This document shows positions 17,769 through 25,800 of a stretch of 64,000 nucleotides of DNA, piece after piece. A program made the position numbers and the translations under genes. Within the stretch, counting starts at the first letter, position 1; each line of letters opens with the position of its first letter. This stretch comes from Stenotrophomonas tumulicola. Its GTDB lineage: Bacteria > Pseudomonadota > Gammaproteobacteria > Xanthomonadales > Xanthomonadaceae. The DNA is taken from the NCBI RefSeq assembly GCF_014117215.1, contig NZ_JACGXS010000008.1, positions 112,024 through 176,023 on the forward strand, read 5' to 3'. Under the pieces are notes generated by a model. The model worked only from the letters and a program-made list of their open reading frames with translations. It was not told the origin of the DNA and ran no database searches.

Positions 17769-18206
17769 GTGAATTACGAAGAGTTGGTGGCCTTTGCCGG
17801 CCGAAACCCGATGCTGTCCATCGCCCTGGTGGGCCTGACTGCAGCGATCATCGTCACCGAGATCCGCCGCATGTTCCGTGGCTACAAGGCGCTCAAGCCT
17901 GCCGAACTGGTACAGCTGGTCAACGCCGGCGACGCCGTCGTGGTCGACCTGTCATCCAGCAGCGACTTCGAGAAGGGGCACATTGCGGGCAGCAAGAACG
18001 TGCAGCCGAGCCAGTTCGGACCGGAGCACAAGCTGGTTGCCGCAGCCAAGCAGCGCCCCGTGGTGCTGGTGTGCCGCGCGGGCAACGCCTCCGAAGCCGC
18101 CGCCAAGACCCTGAAAAAGGCCGGTTTCGAGCAGGTGTCCGTGCTCGACGGTGGCTTGCCGGCGTGGCAGCAGGCCGAACTGCCGCTGGTCAAGGGTCGT
18201 CATTGA
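17769..18206 (+). CDS. Rhodanese-like domain protein (YibN type)
   Basis: A 145-residue membrane-anchored rhodanese. One N-terminal membrane segment (PMLSIALVGLTAAIIVT) precedes a single rhodanese domain with the active-site cysteine in VLVCRAGNAS (about residue 102). VVDLSSSSDFEKGHIAGS and the terminal VLDGGLPAWQ are typical. It probably handles sulfane sulfur at the membrane. The GTG at 17769 is the likely start. The order rhodanese-secB-gpsA matches E. coli yibN-grxC-secB-gpsA, with grxC missing here. Confidence 0.88.
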   Translation: MNYEELVAFAGRNPMLSIALVGLTAAIIVTEIRRMFRGYKALKPAELVQLVNAGDAVVVDLSSSSDFEKGHIAGSKNVQPSQFGPEHKLVAAAKQRPVVLVCRAGNASEAAAKTLKKAGFEQVSVLDGGLPAWQQAELPLVKGRH

Positions 18207-18315
18207 CCCGATGCGATGGCCCGGGGGTTGTGCGCTGCCTGACCCGCCCCCATCGCTATTGATGCAACATATCGCCTAAACGTACGTTCAACGAATTCAT
18301 CTGGAGCAACAGGAA

Positions 18316-18834
18316 ATGTCCGAAGAGAACACCAACGGCGCAACCGCGCCGGTCGACGCCGCCAACGGCCCTGCGTTCACCGTTGAGAAGATCTACGTCA
18401 AGGACGTTTCCTTCGAGTCGCCGAATGCTCCGGCCATCTTCAACGACCAGGTCCAGCCGGAACTGCAGCTCAACCTGAACCAGCAGGTGCAGCGCCTGGG
18501 CGAGAACGCCTTTGAAGTGGTGCTGGCCGTGACCCTGACCTGCAAGGCGGAAGATCGCACCGCGTATGTCGCCGAAGTGAAGCAGGCAGGCGTGTTCGGC
18601 CTGGTCGGCCTGGACCCGCAGTCGATCGACGTACTGCTGGGCACCCAGTGCCCGAACATCCTGTTCCCGTACGTGCGTTCGCTGGTCAGCGACCTGATCC
18701 AGGCCGGCGGCTTCCCGCCGTTCTTCCTGCAGCCGATCAATTTCGAAGGCCTGTACGCAGAAACCCTGCGCCAGCGCCAGGAGCAGGGTGAAGCGTCGTC
18801 GCTCGCCAACTCCGAGCCGGCCGGCAACGCCTGA
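18316..18834 (+). CDS. secB: Protein-export chaperone SecB
   Basis: Tetrameric cytoplasmic chaperone that keeps preproteins unfolded and hands them to SecA. It has 172 residues, slightly longer than the E. coli protein because of N- and C-terminal tails. Signatures are [19 protein letters not shown], the WxP-less peptide groove, [21 protein letters not shown], and [18 protein letters not shown] near residue 115. The stretch [17 protein letters not shown] is diagnostic. GpsA follows 20 bases later, as in many gammaproteobacteria. The leader has AGGA before the ATG. Confidence 0.97.
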   Translation: MSEENTNGATAPVDAANGPAFTVEKIYVKDVSFESPNAPAIFNDQVQPELQLNLNQQVQRLGENAFEVVLAVTLTCKAEDRTAYVAEVKQAGVFGLVGLDPQSIDVLLGTQCPNILFPYVRSLVSDLIQAGGFPPFFLQPINFEGLYAETLRQRQEQGEASSLANSEPAGNA

Positions 18835-18854
18835 TCGGCGCCGCGACGCAACGC

Positions 18855-19880
18855 ATGAGCGATACCGCTGACAAAGTAGCCGTACTGGGCGCCGGTTCCT
18901 GGGGAACCGCGCTGGCCAGCCTGCTCGCCCGGCACGGTCTGCAGACCGTGCTGTGGGGCCGTGACGCGGCGATGGTGGAAGCCATCGACCAGCGCCATGA
19001 GAACACCCGTTACCTGCCGGGCATCCCGCTGCCGGAGTCGCTGCGTGCGACCACCGACATGGCCGCTGCCGTGGAAGGGGCGGCCTGGGTGCTGGTGGTG
19101 ACGCCGTCGCATGCGTTCAACGAAACAGTGACCGCGCTGGCGCCGCTGCGTCCTTCGGGCGCGGGCGTGGCGTGGGCCACCAAGGGTTTCGAGCCGGGTT
19201 CCGGGCGCTTCCTGCATGAAGTGGCACGCGGGATCCTGGGCGATGACGTGCCGCTGGCCGTAGTCACCGGACCCTCGTTCGCCAAGGAAGTCACCCAAGG
19301 CTTGCCGACCGCGATCACCGTGCACGGCGACGTGCCGGAGTTCGCGCAGGCGGTGGCCGAAGCGATGCATGGCCCCGCATTCCGCGCCTACACCGGCGAT
19401 GACATGCTGGGTGCGGAGCTGGGCGGTGCGATGAAGAACGTACTGGCCGTGGCCACCGGCGTGGCCGATGGCATGCAGCTGGGGCTCAATGCCCGTGCGG
19501 GCTTGATCACCCGCGGCCTCAACGAGATGCTGCGCCTGGCAGCAGCGATCGGTGCCAAGCCGGAAACCCTGATGGGCCTGGCCGGGCTGGGCGACCTGGT
19601 GCTGACCTGCACCGGCGACCTGTCGCGTAACCGCCGCCTGGGCCTGGCCCTGGGCCGTGGGCAGACGCTGCAGGACGCGATCCGCGAGATCGGCCAGGTG
19701 GTGGAATCGGTGCAGACTGCTGACGAAGTGATGCGCCAGGCGCGCCGTTACGGCATCGACCTGCCTATTTCCGACGGCGTGCGTGCGGTGCTGCACGGCG
19801 AACAGACGCCGGAAGAAGGATTGCGCACCCTGCTGGCGCGCGAACAGAAACCGGAATACCCGGACACCCTGTTCAAGTGA
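18855..19880 (+). CDS. gpsA: Glycerol-3-phosphate dehydrogenase [NAD(P)+]
   Basis: Cytoplasmic enzyme of 341 residues that makes sn-glycerol-3-phosphate from dihydroxyacetone phosphate for phospholipid synthesis. The Rossmann motif [14 protein letters not shown] is at residues 10-23. [18 protein letters not shown] and the catalytic-lysine stretch [13 protein letters not shown] (about 192-204) are present, with [19 protein letters not shown] near 245. It is translated as part of the secB-gpsA unit. Downstream lies a SMAG array rather than a typical terminator. Confidence 0.97.
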   Translation: MSDTADKVAVLGAGSWGTALASLLARHGLQTVLWGRDAAMVEAIDQRHENTRYLPGIPLPESLRATTDMAAAVEGAAWVLVVTPSHAFNETVTALAPLRPSGAGVAWATKGFEPGSGRFLHEVARGILGDDVPLAVVTGPSFAKEVTQGLPTAITVHGDVPEFAQAVAEAMHGPAFRAYTGDDMLGAELGGAMKNVLAVATGVADGMQLGLNARAGLITRGLNEMLRLAAAIGAKPETLMGLAGLGDLVLTCTGDLSRNRRLGLALGRGQTLQDAIREIGQVVESVQTADEVMRQARRYGIDLPISDGVRAVLHGEQTPEEGLRTLLAREQKPEYPDTLFK

Positions 19881-19925
19881 GCTGACGCCATTGCGTCTGG
19901 CGGGTGGCCGTTGGCTTGCCGCTGC

Positions 19926-20079
19926 GTAGCGCCGAACCATGCACGGTCCGGTAGCGCCAAACCATGCACGGTCCTGTAGCGCCGAGCCATGCTCGGTCCT
20001 GTAGCGCCGAGCCATGCTCGGCGAGCGCAGCGGCGCATCTGCATCTGCCACGCCTTCGCCGAGCATGGCTCGGCGCTAC
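19926..20079. repeat. 25-bp tandem half-SMAG array plus one full SMAG
   Basis: GTAGCGCC starts at 19926, 19951, 19976 and 20001, an exact 25-base period, each followed by a diverging AACCATGCACGGTCC or AGCCATGCTCGGTCC. The fourth copy extends into a full SMAG dimer ending in GGCTCGGCGCTAC at 20079. The first two units have mutations that break the palindrome. The array lies just after gpsA. Confidence 0.85.
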
Positions 20080-20149
20080 GCGGCACCTCCGCAGGAAGCT
20101 GCGCCGCCGTCGCACCGACGGCACGTCGTTTTACACATCTGCTCATATA

Positions 20150-20336
20150 CGCCCCGCATCGCCGTTGCCACGATGCAATGGCTGGAGCCAACAACTCCAG
20201 CCGGGATTGGCATCCCGTGCACGCTTCAACAAGGTTCTCTGTTTGTGCCCGTACGGGCCCGGCGGAGAATGCACTGTCCTGCCGGTTATATGGCGGACGG
20301 TGTGTGGGGATCCCCTGATCCGCCGGTGATTTTTCC
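20150..20336 (+). ncRNA. Candidate structured RNA ending in a terminator-like hairpin
   Basis: Four successive hairpins are visible: 20180-20187 with 20195-20202 (GGCTGGAG/CTCCAGCC); 20203-20207 with 20212-20216 (GGGAT-loop-ATCCC); a larger stem closed by TTCTC/GAGAA and containing the palindrome GCCCGTACGGGC; and 20292-20297 with 20319-20324 (GGCGGA/TCCGCC) enclosing GGGGATCCCC. The last is followed by five T residues at 20330-20334. No gene overlaps it. It could be a small RNA or the leader of the gene at 20419. I do not recognise a known RNA family. Confidence 0.35.
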
Positions 20337-20418
20337 TTGTTGATAGTGCCCGGTATGCCAACCCGCATCGTCCGCCACCCTGCATCCCGCGGGTGGCCAC
20401 AACGAGGAAACGGCATCC

Positions 20419-20832
20419 ATGGGAGTCTTCTCACCGCCCGGCGCACGGCTTCATTCCCTCATCGGCGACGCCATGCTCGATCTACCTTCGCACCTCGTCG
20501 AGCGCCTGGAGAGAACGCTGGAAGCGCACGGCATGAATGATCCAACGCCCGCGCTCATCGCACACCTCACGCTGATGCATCACGGCGAAAGCACCGACGG
20601 CACGCGGTGGGAAGCACTTGGCCTGAGCGCCGTCCGCTGCGCCGAACTGGCACTGGCCAGCCGCAGCCTGCATGGCCTGCATGGCGTGCTGCAGATACTG
20701 CATGCCGCCCACCTGACGCGCCTACACGCAGGCCCGGAACAACAGCTGGGCGATCATCTGGAAGACGCGCTCTTCCACGCCGGCCGCCAGCTCGCCGAAA
20801 CGGCAGCCGACGCCCTGCACGGCCGCCATTGA
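20419..20832 (+). CDS. Small protein of unknown function
   Basis: A 137-residue soluble, His/Leu/Ala-rich protein that is probably all-helical. It contains LPSHLVERLERTLEAHG, TPALIAHLTLMHHGES and a long C-terminal helix. No known domain is recognised. GAGGAA lies about 10 bases before the ATG at 20419; an internal ATG at 20473 lacks such a site. It follows the candidate structured RNA and is followed by a SMAG element, both typical of an independent gene. Codon usage looks like a real xanthomonad gene, but with no family match it stays hypothetical. Confidence 0.55.
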   Translation: MGVFSPPGARLHSLIGDAMLDLPSHLVERLERTLEAHGMNDPTPALIAHLTLMHHGESTDGTRWEALGLSAVRCAELALASRSLHGLHGVLQILHAAHLTRLHAGPEQQLGDHLEDALFHAGRQLAETAADALHGRH

Positions 20833-20842
20833 TCTCGGTTAG

Positions 20843-20915
20843 GTAGCGCCGAGCAATGCTCGGCGAGCGCAGCGGCGCTTCTGCCTAGCATCCGCCGAAC
20901 ACGGCTCGGCGCTAC
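20843..20915. repeat. SMAG dimer
   Basis: Begins GTAGCGCCGAGCAATGCTCG and ends with the inverted copy CGGCTCGGCGCTAC, the two palindromes facing each other around a 25-30-base spacer. It lies between the gene ending at 20832 and the terminator of the Ax21-family gene. Confidence 0.8.
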
Positions 20916-20931
20916 GGCCAATGCATTCCGC

Positions 20932-20965
20932 AAAAAAGAGAAGCCCGACCAAAAGGCCGGGCTTC
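20932..20965 (-). terminator. Rho-independent terminator of the Ax21-family gene
   Basis: Read on the minus strand, an 11-bp stem (one G-U pair) spanning 20965 to 20940 with a TTTT loop is followed by CTCTTTTTTG. It lies 100 bases after the stop codon of the gene at 21066-21641. Confidence 0.9.
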
Positions 20966-21065
20966 GATGGCGTGCGGGAGAGAGAGAGAACACACGCCGG
21001 TAACGCACTTACACACCACACCACTATTGTTATGACAACGTATTACGCACTAACGACAGGCGTTC

Positions 21066-21641
21066 TTACCAGGTGAAGCGCGGACCAACGAACCACTCGC
21101 GGTCACCGGCCTTGGCCAGCTTCACTTCACCGGTCAGGCCCCAGTTCGGGTTGAACTTGGCGGTGGCGCCGACGCGACCGTAGAACTCGCCGTCCGGGTT
21201 GATGCCGTGCTTCTTGCTGAAATCTTCGTAACCGGCCAGTGCATAGCCTTCGATCATCGGGTTGAACGCCGTGCGCACACCGACTTCGGTCGAGTAGCCG
21301 TTGAAGTCCAAGCTGTGCTTCGGATCGAACTTCTGGTACGCAACGCGGGCCACCAGGTCGGTGCTCGGTGCGATGCCGTAGTTGTAGCCGACGCCCAGGC
21401 GCCACTGGTCAACGTCTGCGTTGCCGCGGTCGGTTTCCTGCGCGCTGTAATCGCCGAAGATGTGGAAGTTCGGATGCACTGCCACCGAACCCTTGACGCC
21501 CCAACCATCGGCATCGCCGCCGCGGGCATCCGTGTTCACGTAACCGCCTTCCACGTAGTTGTAGGACAGGCCGTCAGCCGCCGACGCCGCGAACGGCATG
21601 GCAACAACGAGGCCCAGGGCAAGCAGGGAAGTCTTGTTCAT
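21066..21641 (-). CDS. Ax21 family outer-membrane protein
   Basis: A 191-residue predicted outer-membrane beta-barrel with a clear signal peptide (LLALGLVVAMPFAASA). It has alternating hydrophobic strands and the C-terminal EWFVGPRFTW, ending in the aromatic residue typical of BAM substrates. It matches the xanthomonad Ax21/Omp1X family; YVEGGYVNTDARGGDADGWG near the N-terminus is characteristic. Early claims that Ax21 is a quorum-sensing signal were retracted, so I assign only a membrane-protein identity. The ATG at 21641 is preceded by AAGGTG. It has its own terminator and is transcribed alone. Confidence 0.9.
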   Translation of the reverse strand: MNKTSLLALGLVVAMPFAASAADGLSYNYVEGGYVNTDARGGDADGWGVKGSVAVHPNFHIFGDYSAQETDRGNADVDQWRLGVGYNYGIAPSTDLVARVAYQKFDPKHSLDFNGYSTEVGVRTAFNPMIEGYALAGYEDFSKKHGINPDGEFYGRVGATAKFNPNWGLTGEVKLAKAGDREWFVGPRFTW

Positions 21642-21735
21642 CGGGATACACCTTTTCTTGTTTTGGTTGTTCGAGGCGCCGTAAAAGCGCGTTCGACAGG
21701 TGTGAATTATCCGTTGGGCGACGCAATCTCCCCTG

Positions 21736-21754
21736 AATATAATACTGACCAGTA
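21736..21754 (-). promoter_or_regulatory. Possible promoter/operator of the Ax21-family gene
   Basis: A -10-like TATTAT (minus strand) sits next to the near-palindrome TACTGACCAGTA (21743-21754), about 100 bases upstream of the start codon. The dyad could be a repressor operator. There is no convincing -35 at correct spacing, so this is a weak call. Confidence 0.3.
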
Positions 21755-21904
21755 CATAAATTAGGTGCACGTTCAGGGAACTACGGCCAGCCAACGAGTG
21801 ATCTCCAAGGCGCAGGCGGTCCCCCTAAACTTGATCCAGGCGTTCTGGAGGTCTCCAGGAAAACTAGTCCCTAGCCCTGTGCCTCTTCAACGATGGTGAG
21901 CGCT

Positions 21905-23626
21905 TCACTCGCCGGCGCGAGATGACAGGCTGTCCCAGATCCGTCCTTCTCGCTGCGCGGCGGTGGTGATGTTGATGACGGCCTGTTTGCCCAGACGATC
22001 GCGCAACTGCTGCAGGTACAGGCTGCGCGGGCTCACTACCTGGCCCACCGATTGCACGATTCCTGCAGGTTCTTCGGGCGGGAACTTCCCAAGCGCTGCC
22101 TGATGGGTCGGCCCTACACTCCAGTTCATGGCGAATGGCGGCGACTGCACGACATATATGTCGTGCTCGGTGTTCCAGAACATCTGCTGCGCGCCAGCCC
22201 AACCGTGCCCGGTTCCGCTATACCGGCGGTTTTGTGCGCGCAGCATGTAACCCTTGGTGTTGTCATACAGTGTGCCGGTGGACCAGCGATGATGCGGACC
22301 ACTGTCATTGCTGTCGCCTACCGCGACGCAGTCCAGGAACACGTTGGGGCCGGGCACCCGCGCGCCGACGACAAAGGTATGTCGCCCGCCTTCGTTGTAG
22401 CAGCGCTGGGTGAGGTTGAAGGCGGAGTTGCCCTCGTAGAGAAACACGTAGCGGCGGGCCCCTTGGGTTTCGCCATAGCGCGGGTCGAGGTAGGCAACAT
22501 CTTCGAGGGTGTTGAAGTGTGCGCCGTTGCGGGTCACGAATCCATGCGACACGTAGCGCACGGTGACATTGCGAACCCACGAATCGCGGATTCCGCCGAG
22601 ACGGATGCCGGTGAAGGGACCCGTGTCGGCGGTGCCGTTGGCTGTCGCGGTTTCGGGGTTGCCTTCAAGGCGGAGGTCTTCGATGCCGACCTGGGAAATG
22701 CGGGTGGGGTTGGTACGATAGACGCTGCCGCCGCCGAAGCGTGTCTCGATGGCATCCATGATCGGGGCATCGAGGGTGAGCGTGTTGTGGCTCACCTCGG
22801 TGACGACCCGTTCGTTGTACACGGCGTAATCGGCGGTGGTCCAACCATAACGGGCGGTATCGATGCCCTCTGGGCCGAGCCATCGGGCATTGGGTTCCCT
22901 GACGATTGCCACGGTATCGCCAACGCGGTAGCCCGCTGCAGACTCCAGCTCGATCCGCATTGCACCCACCGGCACATAGTCCATGGCGATCGTGGTGCGG
23001 CGCGCTTCCCGGTCTGCGCTCGGTCCCGGGGATTCACCCTCGCCGACATCGATGATCCTGCCTTGGCGCTCGGTGATTTCCGAGCGGATGACCGTGCCGC
23101 CGGCACTTCGACCTTCACCGCGCAATACCACGCCGCCTGATCGGACGATCAGCGTCTGACTCAGCGTGTAGTGGCCGCGCCGCAGCAGCACTGCGCCGCG
23201 CACGCCACGGCCGTCCGCAGGCCGTGCGCCGACCGCGTCGATTGCCGCCTGGATGCGCGGGTAGTCATCCCCATTGGCATCTGGCTCGAGGATCTCAAGC
23301 ACGGGGATGCTCAAGCGGGTGGGCAGGCTGACACCGCCTCCCCGATATCCCGCGCGCGAGAAGTCCGGGACAATATTGCGTGCACTTGCGGCGCCGCGCT
23401 CACGGTAGAGACCGTAGTGCAGGCGCTCGCCATCGCTGCGCATTTCGACCAGTGGCGCATTCGCGTTGCGATTGACCAGGTGCGTGAACGGCCCCTCCCG
23501 ACCTTCAGGTGACGGAGCGTCGCTCGACGACCGTGCGTCCCCGCTGCAACAAACCAAAGCACCAATGAGGAGGAATTCAAGCGTGCGAGTCAAGGTGAAC
23601 CGCCGGGCCTGGTTTCGATCCAGCAT
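21905..23626 (-). CDS. Secreted right-handed beta-helix (pectate-lyase-like) protein
   Basis: A 573-residue protein with an N-terminal hydrophobic export segment (LTRTLEFLLIGALVCC). The body reads as a right-handed parallel beta-helix: DYPRIQAAIDAVG followed by GAVLLRRGHYTLSQTLIVRSGGVVLRGEG-type coils matches the Pectate_lyase_3 family entry module, and later turns include GIRLGGIRDSWVRNVTVRYV and GAHFNTLEDVAYLDPRYG. Such proteins bind or cleave acidic polysaccharides; here the substrate is unknown. The gene is at the left edge of the low-GC accessory region next to a recombinase remnant, so it may have been transferred. The start is uncertain (ATG 23626 or a downstream TTG). Confidence 0.6.
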   Translation of the reverse strand: MLDRNQARRFTLTRTLEFLLIGALVCCSGDARSSSDAPSPEGREGPFTHLVNRNANAPLVEMRSDGERLHYGLYRERGAASARNIVPDFSRAGYRGGGVSLPTRLSIPVLEILEPDANGDDYPRIQAAIDAVGARPADGRGVRGAVLLRRGHYTLSQTLIVRSGGVVLRGEGRSAGGTVIRSEITERQGRIIDVGEGESPGPSADREARRTTIAMDYVPVGAMRIELESAAGYRVGDTVAIVREPNARWLGPEGIDTARYGWTTADYAVYNERVVTEVSHNTLTLDAPIMDAIETRFGGGSVYRTNPTRISQVGIEDLRLEGNPETATANGTADTGPFTGIRLGGIRDSWVRNVTVRYVSHGFVTRNGAHFNTLEDVAYLDPRYGETQGARRYVFLYEGNSAFNLTQRCYNEGGRHTFVVGARVPGPNVFLDCVAVGDSNDSGPHHRWSTGTLYDNTKGYMLRAQNRRYSGTGHGWAGAQQMFWNTEHDIYVVQSPPFAMNWSVGPTHQAALGKFPPEEPAGIVQSVGQVVSPRSLYLQQLRDRLGKQAVINITTAAQREGRIWDSLSSRAGE

Positions 23627-23776
23627 CCTAGCATCACGCGCGAGCCGTCCCGTGCGACGCGACTATGGGGGCCAGTACGTGTTATCGATCCGCGCTGGCT
23701 GAGCCGCAGGGTATCTACAGCACCTGATTTTTGCAGCTTCTCGACGTTGCTAGGTCGAGGAGCTAGCTCCTTGGGC

Positions 23777-24401
23777 TTAGACATCCGTCTGTTCGGCGAT
23801 CTCTAGAGCGTCTTCGACCTCAATGCCTAGGTACCGCACGGTGCTTTCTAGCTTCGTATGCCCCAGCAATAGCTGGACCGCCCTGAGGTTTCGCGTCCTG
23901 CGGTAGATCAGCGAAGCTTTGGTCCTGCGCATCGTGTGGGTGCCGTAGGGGCCGGATTCGAGGCCAGCATCTTCCACCCAGCGGCGGACGATCCTGGCGT
24001 ACTGCCTCGTTGAAAGGTGAGGCGAGTCCGATACTCGGCTGGTGAAAAGGAAATCCGAGGCCTTGAGATCAACATAGGTGATCCAAGCCTGTAGGGCTTC
24101 CCGCGTCAATTGGGTGATTTCGAGCTGGACGGGTCGGCCGGTCTTCTGCTGCATCACCATGGCGTGCGACGCCATCTGTCTACCGTGGGTGACGTCCGAT
24201 ACCCGCAGCTTCACCAGATCGCAAGCGCGGAGCTTGGAATCGATCGCTAGGTTGAACAAGGGCAAGATCACGAATCTTATGGCCAAGCTGTAGCCTGATG
24301 CGGATGGCCCAAACATCTTTCAGCTTGAGCGGTGCCTTCTGGCCGATCAGCTTTCCCTTGTTCCAAGGCTCGCGAGGCTGAGATGTGGGAAGAATTGCCA
24401 T
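23777..24401 (-). pseudogene. Tyrosine recombinase/integrase, frameshifted
   Basis: A small (about 205-residue) tyrosine recombinase of the type common on xanthomonad and pseudomonad mobile DNA. The first 47 codons (24401 to about 24260; MAILPTSQPREPWNKGK...IRDLA) are in one frame. The rest (LFNLAIDSKLRACDLVKLRV onward to 23777) is in another. The junction reads GCCCTTGTTC where an in-frame gene would have GCCCTGTTC, so one extra base near 24258 breaks the frame. The catalytic residues survive in the second part: Arg in LRACDLVKL, HTMRRTKAS (His/Arg), LLGHTKLEST (His) and the tyrosine in VRYLGIEV. AGGAG precedes the ATG at 24401. The break could be real or a sequencing error. Confidence 0.8.
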
Positions 24402-24636
24402 GTCTAACTCCTAAAGGAGGCTTGATCAGACTTCTCCCAAGCCTAGAAGCGTGGCGTGATACGACCCATAGCGGACTCACCTGCACCTAATGAGAAGGTG
24501 CCTTGCGCAATTATCCCTGATACCACTGAACCTATAAGCCTAGGGCTCACCCGAAACCATAAACCGGACCCGGTCTTGCACGAAATGGCGGGTTGGCCGA
24601 AACTGGACGAAGGGGCTAAGGGGAGGCTGTCTCAGA
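24402..24636. other. Intergenic region between recombinase and defence pair
   Basis: 235 bases with no gene. It contains GCACCT/AGGTGC (24483-24488 and 24496-24501), a weak 6-bp dyad, and the GGGGAGG ribosome-binding site of the next gene near 24620. I saw no convincing promoter and no attachment-site repeat. Confidence 0.6.
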
Positions 24637-25767
24637 ATGGCAGGAGAAGCACTGAAGGAACTCGTGTACGTTGCTACCTCCTCGGAGTATGCCGAAGTTG
24701 GCGGCAGCCACAACCAGAAGGGAATTGAGTTCCAGCGCCATTGGGGTCTCATGCGAATGTTCGAACTGGCCGAAGCTGGCCAAGCGGACTTTTTGATGCT
24801 GTTCGAAGCCATACAAGACATCGCGGTCCTCGATTCGGCAACATCACCAAAGGCGATTGCTGTCTATCAAGTTAAGAAGAAGGATCGCAAAGAGTGGACC
24901 TGGGGCGAGCTCACCGGCCTGCATGCTCCCTCCGCCAAGGCAAAGCCTCTTGATGTGGTTAAGAGGAGCCCAATTGGAAAGCTGTACGAAACGGTAAGTG
25001 CCTTCTCTACCCTCACGAGCTCCGGTCGGTTTCTTTCCAATGCAGGCTGCGACGTACCCCTCGCCAGCGGACAGAATGCCGCGGCTCATGCGTCGGTTCC
25101 TTTATCGGCGCTGGCGGACGCGCAGCGGAAAGTCCTTACCAGTGGTCTAATCCTGTCGGACGCTGGGAGTGGTTCCGGGCCGGACCTATCAAGGATATTT
25201 TTCGAGCGCACTGATCTACCGGTGAACACTCCTGGTCCGCATGTTGTAGGTGTCGCCCATAGATTTCTTGCGAAGCGCAGTCCACGCCATGCGGGCCAGG
25301 CTCAGTCGCTTGTGGAGTCGCTGCTGACGAAGATAGCGCCACTAGGGACGAGGACGGAACCATGTGTGGACTTCGACGAAGTCAAAGCTCGGCACGGCTA
25401 TTCGCTTGCGGAGTTCTCCGCTGCGCTCGGTGAGCTTGAAAAGATTCCAGATGTCATCGAACTGCTAACTGTGTGGGTGGCGAAACTGGCAAGTGAAGGC
25501 ATGGACTTCCTTGAGCTGACGAGGATGCAAGTGGCCGCGGCCTCCATCTATCAACGCCAAGTAATGGGTACCGTCTCGGCGGCTGAGACCGCGCTTGCGT
25601 ACGATTGCGACGCCTACCTGTTGGCAGCAGAGCCATCAGCGAAGCTGCTTCCCTTTTTTTACGAGGCCTATAAGGCGCTTGCGCCGAATCATTCCGACTT
25701 TCGGAAGGCGGAAATTCTTGCCAATTTTGCATTGAGAGCAATAATAAAATGCGCGGCCCAGACCTAA
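24637..25767 (+). CDS. Cap4-type (DUF4297) nuclease, Lamassu LmuA-like
   Basis: A 376-residue protein whose first 110 residues match the DUF4297/Cap4 dsDNA endonuclease domain. The match is GGSHNQKGIEFQRHWG, followed by FEAIQDIAVLD (acidic catalytic residues, about 57-65) and AIAVYQVKKKDRKEW (the Q-x-K element of the PD-(D/E)xK core, about 73-84). The remainder is helical and unassigned. In Lamassu defence systems such nucleases are effectors that degrade DNA when activated by an SMC-like partner, and exactly such a partner is encoded 33 bases downstream. GC content is lower than in flanking core genes. GGGGAGG lies about 11 bases before the ATG. A related nuclease-SMC pair of another defence family is possible. 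Confidence 0.68.
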   Translation: MAGEALKELVYVATSSEYAEVGGSHNQKGIEFQRHWGLMRMFELAEAGQADFLMLFEAIQDIAVLDSATSPKAIAVYQVKKKDRKEWTWGELTGLHAPSAKAKPLDVVKRSPIGKLYETVSAFSTLTSSGRFLSNAGCDVPLASGQNAAAHASVPLSALADAQRKVLTSGLILSDAGSGSGPDLSRIFFERTDLPVNTPGPHVVGVAHRFLAKRSPRHAGQAQSLVESLLTKIAPLGTRTEPCVDFDEVKARHGYSLAEFSAALGELEKIPDVIELLTVWVAKLASEGMDFLELTRMQVAAASIYQRQVMGTVSAAETALAYDCDAYLLAAEPSAKLLPFFYEAYKALAPNHSDFRKAEILANFALRAIIKCAAQT

Positions 25768-25800
25768 AGAAGCTCATTAGGAGTCTTCGAACTAAAGCCT

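Noticed and set aside
21642..23776. Possible tRNA or attachment-site direct repeats bordering the accessory region
   Set aside because: No tRNA cloverleaf or repeated att core could be recognised by eye on either border.
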